Shown: in pieces, positions 60,236 to 64,000 of the stretch
Layout: each line of letters opens with the position of its first letter
Position numbering within the stretch: position 1 is the first letter of the stretch
Assembly (NCBI GenBank): GCA_963760735.1
Contig: CAVXEB010000004.1
Location: forward strand, 744,001-808,000
Length of the DNA: 64,000 bases
Direction: 5' to 3'
Source: CF-46 sp963760735
GTDB taxonomy: Bacteria; Chloroflexota; Limnocylindria; Limnocylindrales; CSP1-4
Notes under the pieces: model-generated
The model's database searches: none
What the model saw: the letters and a program-made list of their open reading frames with translations, nothing else
What the model was told of the DNA's origin: nothing
Made by a program: the position numbers and the translations under genes

Positions 60236-61708
60236 TCAGGCGCCCCACTGTGCGATCGTCGTGACCCGACCACGCTCAACGAGCGCCGCTCGCCCGCCGA
60301 CGAAGTCGACCTCGAGGGCCAGGTCGGCGCCGCTTGTCCGCCATTCGAGCCGGATCACGCCGTCGCGCTCAGTCCCGGCGCACATTTCACCGTCGAAGGC
60401 GGGATGCCCGTTCCGCAGACGGATGAGGTCGACGATCCGACCGACGACGGGCCGCCGCAGGGCATCGTCGATCTCCTCGACGCGATAGTCATGACGGTTG
60501 ATCGCACGGCCATCTCCCGTGCGACGCACGCCTGCATCGTCGTTCGCGCCCGCGAGCAGTCCGACGTAGTAGACCTGCGGCACGCCTTTCGAAAACAGCT
60601 GGACGGCCCGCGCAGCGACGTAACGCTCGTCATCGCAGTCGAGTGCCGAGTAGTAGGTGCAGTTCAGCTGGTGAACGTCAACGCTGTCGGCCGTTGTCTT
60701 GGACAGGATGCTGTTGACGTTTCCACCGCTGGCCGCCACGCCGTCCGCCAGGGCGACCATCTCGGCCGGCGACAGGATCCCGTCGAGATCGGGGCGGACC
60801 GGGATCCCATCGTGACAGTCCAGCATTGTGAACTGCCGGTCCGGCGATCCATCGAGGTGGGTGGCAAGCCTTCCGGCGTTGCGGCTCGCGAACGTATGCA
60901 GGAGCAGGCCCGGGAGGACGAAGTCGTATGTCCAGAAGCCGTGGGTCGAGAGCCGTCGATGGGTCTCGGCCACGTCGTGAACCTCGGGAAGGACGACGAG
61001 GTCGAGGGATCCGGCGACCTCGGTGATCCATTCGAGGAAGTCCCAGATCTGCGGTTCGACCATGAAGCAGCTCGTCCCCGGCTCCTTGGTGACGTATCCC
61101 ACGGCGTCGAGCCGGACAAGGCGGACGCCGTGACCGGCGAACGACCGAAGCCACGAGGTGATGAGCGTGCGGGTCAATGGCGATTGGACGTCGAGGTCGA
61201 TTTGCTCGGACCAGTCCGCGGTTCCGAACGACGTCCAGATCCGCTCTCCGGCCCCGGTGCGCTCGATCGTCACGGTCGAGAACGGGGCGTTGGGCTTGCG
61301 GAGGAAGATCCGCGCGACGTCCTCGGCTGGAGGTTCACCGTCCGACCAGATCTTGTCGAGCGTGATGAACAGATCCGCGAACGGGGACTCGCGGCCGAGC
61401 CGCTGGAAGTCCCGGAACTCTCGACTCCTGCGTGAGATGTGATTGACCATCAGGTCCAGCAGCACGTCATGATCAGCCGCGATGCGCTCGATGTCCGCCC
61501 AGGAGCCAAAGGCTGGGTCGATGTCGTCGTACGAGACGGGCGCGAAGCCGCGATCGCCCGAGGAGGGGAATGGCGGCAGGATGTGGACCCCGCGGAACAG
61601 GCCCGTGAGCCGGCCGCCCAGCAGGCCCGCGAGCGCGGACAATCCGCCCCCCAGCGAGTCCGGGTAGGTCAACAGCTGGGGGCGCGGTTCCACATGGCCG
61701 GGCGGCAT
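60236..61708 (-). CDS. GH13 sucrose-phosphorylase-like enzyme
   Basis: 490 residues. Retaining phosphorylase/glucosidase of GH13 subfamily 18, soluble and intracellular. Follows sucrose phosphorylase closely: LLTYPDSLGGGLSAL, GLFRGVHILPPFPSSGDRGF, VNHISRRSREF, then the nucleophile in RLDAVGY, acid/base Glu in VVLPEVHD and the stabilising Asp in LDCHDGIPV; near the end VPQVYYVGLLAGANDD and GRAINRHDY. Relatives act on sucrose, glucosylglycerol or glucosylglycerate; specificity loops do not let me choose. It follows two sugar permeases by 2 nt, so it probably cleaves the imported glucoside with phosphate. Confidence 0.9.
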   Translation of the reverse strand: MPPGHVEPRPQLLTYPDSLGGGLSALAGLLGGRLTGLFRGVHILPPFPSSGDRGFAPVSYDDIDPAFGSWADIERIAADHDVLLDLMVNHISRRSREFRDFQRLGRESPFADLFITLDKIWSDGEPPAEDVARIFLRKPNAPFSTVTIERTGAGERIWTSFGTADWSEQIDLDVQSPLTRTLITSWLRSFAGHGVRLVRLDAVGYVTKEPGTSCFMVEPQIWDFLEWITEVAGSLDLVVLPEVHDVAETHRRLSTHGFWTYDFVLPGLLLHTFASRNAGRLATHLDGSPDRQFTMLDCHDGIPVRPDLDGILSPAEMVALADGVAASGGNVNSILSKTTADSVDVHQLNCTYYSALDCDDERYVAARAVQLFSKGVPQVYYVGLLAGANDDAGVRRTGDGRAINRHDYRVEEIDDALRRPVVGRIVDLIRLRNGHPAFDGEMCAGTERDGVIRLEWRTSGADLALEVDFVGGRAALVERGRVTTIAQWGA

Positions 61709-61710
61709 CG

Positions 61711-62535
61711 TCAGCCCTTCACCGATCCCTGAAGCAGGGCCGAGATCACGTGGCGCTGAAAGACGATGAACAGAACGAGCGTCGGCAGGAGGATCAGGAT
61801 CGTCCCAGCGCACAGGAGCGGGATGTCAGTCGCGTAGTGGCCCTGGAAGGCCCCAAGGCCGCCAGCCATCGTTCGCTGGGTCGGGTCCTCAACGAGCACG
61901 AGCGCGAGCAGGAACTGGTTCCAGGCCCAGACGGACATCAGGATGCCGAGCGAGGCGATCGGCGCCCGGGCCAAAGGCACGTGGATGCGCCAGAACAGAT
62001 CCCAGGTGCTCGCGCCGTCGACACGGGCCGCTTCGGACACTTCGCCGGGCATGTTCACGAAGTGAGCTCGCATCCAGAAGACAGCGAACGGCATGAACAG
62101 GCCGATGAGGGGCAGGACGATCGCCAGCCGTGTATTGAGGATGCCGATCTGCCGGGCGAGGAAGTACAGGGGAGTGATGATCCCTTCGAAGGGCAACGTC
62201 AGGCCGAACACGAACAGCAGGAGGAGCAAGCGCCCCCCAGGGATCCGAAGGAGGCCGATCGCGAAGCCGGCCATCGTCGAGATCACGAGCGAGATGGGCA
62301 CGACAGCGAGAACGATGAAGACGCTCGACCCAAGGAGCGCCCCCATGTTCGCGGCATTGAAGGCATCGACGAAGTTGCCCCATTGCGGGTCGGCCGGCCA
62401 GGACAGCCCGACCGGGACGCTCCCGGACGGGTAGAGGGCCGTCGTGAAGATGCTCAAGAACGGCAGGATCGTGATCGTCACCAGCGCTGCCAGCAGCGCC
62501 CGACCCGCGAAGAGCTCCCGACGAGCGACCCTCAT
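61711..62535 (-). CDS. Carbohydrate ABC transporter permease (MalG/UgpE type)
   Basis: 274 residues, six spans. The coupling-loop signature EVSEAARVDGASTWDLFWRIHVPL (EAA motif; positions about 176-199) and the C-terminal WNQFLLALVLV, QGHYATDIPLLCAGTILILLP are typical of CUT1-family inner permeases. The ATG overlaps the upstream permease's stop (ATGA). No ATPase gene lies in the visible cluster; such systems often share a genome-wide MsmK-like ATPase. Confidence 0.93.
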   Translation of the reverse strand: MRVARRELFAGRALLAALVTITILPFLSIFTTALYPSGSVPVGLSWPADPQWGNFVDAFNAANMGALLGSSVFIVLAVVPISLVISTMAGFAIGLLRIPGGRLLLLLFVFGLTLPFEGIITPLYFLARQIGILNTRLAIVLPLIGLFMPFAVFWMRAHFVNMPGEVSEAARVDGASTWDLFWRIHVPLARAPIASLGILMSVWAWNQFLLALVLVEDPTQRTMAGGLGAFQGHYATDIPLLCAGTILILLPTLVLFIVFQRHVISALLQGSVKG

Positions 62536-63476
62536 CGAGCGTCGTCCCGGCTCAACCGCTGGATCGGGAGGATGACGATCAGGACAAGGATCACGAGGAC
62601 GACCGCGAGCGCCGAGGCGAGACCGACCTGACGCTCCAGGAACGCGATGATGTAGATCTGGATCCCAGGGACGGCAGTCGAGTTGCCCGGGCCGCCGCCG
62701 GTCGTGACGTAGACGATGTCGAACGCAGCGAGCGCGGCGATGATCGTGACCGTGAGGCAGACGCCGATCTCGTAGCGGAGGCTCGGGACGGTGATCGACC
62801 GGAACTCCCGGAACCAGCCCGCTCCGTCGATGCGGGCCAATTCGTAGAGCGCGGCGTCGATCTTCGCCATGCCGGTCAACAGGAGCACCGTGCAGAAGCC
62901 GAGCAACACCCAGATCCCGATCAACCCGACGGCCGGCAGGGCCGTGTCGAAGTCGCCGAGCCACGCCCGGGCGAGGTCTCCCAGCCCGATCGCGGTCAGG
63001 CCCTGGTTGACGAGCCCCGACAGCGACAGCAGCCGGCCCCAGATGATCCCGGCCGCAACGAGCGGGATGACCTGTGGCAGGAATAGCACCGTCCTGGACA
63101 CGACCCCGAGCCGGCCCGTCGCGATCCGGTGGATGACGCTTGCCGTCACCAGGCCCAAGGCGACGGGCACGATGCTGAAGAAGACGACGAGCCGGAACGC
63201 GTTGAACAGCGTCTCGACGAGCTTCGGCTCCGTGAGCATCGCCGCGTAGTTGGACAGCCCGACCCACGTCGCGGGACCCACGCCGTCCCAGCGGTAGAAC
63301 GAGTATTGGACGGTCAAGGCCAACGGCTGGAGGACGAACAGCCCGTACATCACCAGAGCGGGCAGGACGAACAACCAGCCGACAAACGTCTGCCGGCGGA
63401 TCCCCTTGGCCCAGGGGATCCGCCGGCTCTGGCGCCGATCGGCCGCCGTCGTGCGAGCCTGGGGGATCACTCGCAC
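62532..63476 (-). CDS. Carbohydrate ABC transporter permease (MalF/UgpA type)
   Basis: 314 residues from a GTG, six spans: GWLFVLPALVMYGLFVLQPL, then VGLSNYAAM, FLPQVIPLVAAGIIWG, the EAA-type loop YELARIDGAGWFREFRSITVP and FDIVYVTTGGGPGNSTAV. The last motif is highly typical of CUT1 MalF-like subunits. It lies 25 nt after the substrate-binding protein. Confidence 0.93.
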   Translation of the reverse strand: MRVIPQARTTAADRRQSRRIPWAKGIRRQTFVGWLFVLPALVMYGLFVLQPLALTVQYSFYRWDGVGPATWVGLSNYAAMLTEPKLVETLFNAFRLVVFFSIVPVALGLVTASVIHRIATGRLGVVSRTVLFLPQVIPLVAAGIIWGRLLSLSGLVNQGLTAIGLGDLARAWLGDFDTALPAVGLIGIWVLLGFCTVLLLTGMAKIDAALYELARIDGAGWFREFRSITVPSLRYEIGVCLTVTIIAALAAFDIVYVTTGGGPGNSTAVPGIQIYIIAFLERQVGLASALAVVLVILVLIVILPIQRLSRDDAR

Positions 63477-63501
63477 GAGTCGGCGTCACCGGCGGTGAAG
63501 G

Positions 63502-64000
63502 TCAACGGTTGAGCTCCTTCTGGTACTCGGCCTGGACGGCCTTCAGCAGACCCGCGGCGTCCTGCTTGCCACCGACCATCTTCTGAAGCTCGGGCGTCCA
63601 GCCCTGGGCGAAGATCGAGCCGGTGGCGTTGGCGATGAAGTCCATCGCCCCGTTGTCCTTGGCGACGCCGGACCCGGCGGCCAGCGTCTCGTTGGTCACC
63701 GAGCCCGATGCAGCCGGCGGGACCGGAAGGTCGGGCGGTCCGCCCGGGTTCGAGCCGCCGACGGCGACGTCGATCTGGCGGGCCTTGTCGTTGGTGGCGA
63801 CCCAGTTCAGGAAGGCCGCTGCGCAGTCCGCGTTCTTCGCCTTGGCCGCGATTCCGTAGGTCAACGGCGCCGACATCGCGGCCAGCGTGCCACCGCTCTG
63901 GCCGGGCGGGAAGACGAAGAAGCCGATATTGCCCGACATGTCCTTGTCATAGACGGCGTTCTGCCAGTCCCCGTTGAACATGAACACGCCCTCGCCCTTG
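63502..64000 (-). CDS. Carbohydrate ABC transporter substrate-binding protein (5' part beyond window)
   Basis: The C-terminal 165 residues, entering from the right edge. KGEGVFMFNGDWQNAVY and IGFFVFPPG, then AKNADCAAAFLNWVATNDKA and LQKMVGGKQDAAGLLKAVQAEYQKEL match solute-binding proteins of family 1 (MalE/UgpB-like). The signal peptide and N-terminal lobe are outside the window. First gene of the sugar-uptake group with the two permeases and the GH13 enzyme. Confidence 0.9.
   Translation of the reverse strand, partial: KGEGVFMFNGDWQNAVYDKDMSGNIGFFVFPPGQSGGTLAAMSAPLTYGIAAKAKNADCAAAFLNWVATNDKARQIDVAVGGSNPGGPPDLPVPPAASGSVTNETLAAGSGVAKDNGAMDFIANATGSIFAQGWTPELQKMVGGKQDAAGLLKAVQAEYQKELNR

Overview
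The window is a G+C-rich bacterial chromosome segment with dense gene packing and many 4-nt ATGA/GTGA start-stop overlaps. The gene set (class I lysyl-tRNA synthetase, K+-independent H+-pyrophosphatase, DUF1684, UBP-type zinc finger, Trp T-box leader, many apparently leaderless genes) fits a Chloroflexota lineage of the Limnocylindria/Ellin6529 kind best. Actinomycetota is a weaker alternative. The assignment is inferred from gene content. I see no rRNA, CRISPR array, transposase or phage genes.

Layout. 1-4242 (-): a TIR-nSTAND-propeller protein, cut by the left edge, and a secreted Ig-like protein just upstream of it, next to tRNA-Arg(GCG) and tRNA-Ser(GCT). 4841-5440: a GrpB-family gene. 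5478-13826 (+): a shikimate operon aroF-aroA-aroE-aroC-aroKB-aroQ-chorismate mutase-gluQ, preceded by a promoter, an 11-residue Phe/Tyr leader peptide and an intrinsic terminator, which look like a ribosome-mediated attenuator. 13757-15366 (-): an ECF sigma factor and its membrane partner. 16133-23636 (-): a tryptophan operon trpE-G-D-[C-F-B fusion]-A behind a T-box leader with a UGG specifier. Entry into the aromatic pathway thus appears tuned to Phe/Tyr and the Trp branch to uncharged tRNA-Trp.

23633-30831: mixed single genes (small Cys-rich protein, cadherin-like surface protein, GGDEF/HD-GYP protein, zinc finger, homocysteine methyltransferase, DUF1684, cupin, tRNA-Ser(TGA), acetyltransferase). 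30838-38240 (-): serS, class I lysS, greA with a terminator-like leader, argR, uppP, hppA. 38537-41566 (+): signal peptidase I and a NuoK-like/NuoN-like membrane pair. 41588-44519 (-): M16 peptidase, TPR-like protein, ndk. 44758-49802 (+): a BMP-family nucleoside ABC transporter. 50515-55881 (+): a DUF1254 gene, then the CoA pathway coaX-coaBC-panB-panC. 55965-60193: small membrane and secreted proteins, a DRTGG protein and an acetyltransferase. 60236-64000 (-): a carbohydrate ABC transporter (substrate-binding protein cut by the right edge, two permeases) with a sucrose-phosphorylase-like GH13 enzyme.

The most unusual items are the candidate aroF attenuator, the TrpC-TrpF-TrpB trifunctional protein, the terminator-like hairpin in the greA leader, the TIR-STAND gene, and a recurrent arrangement of -10 boxes 6-9 nt before start codons.
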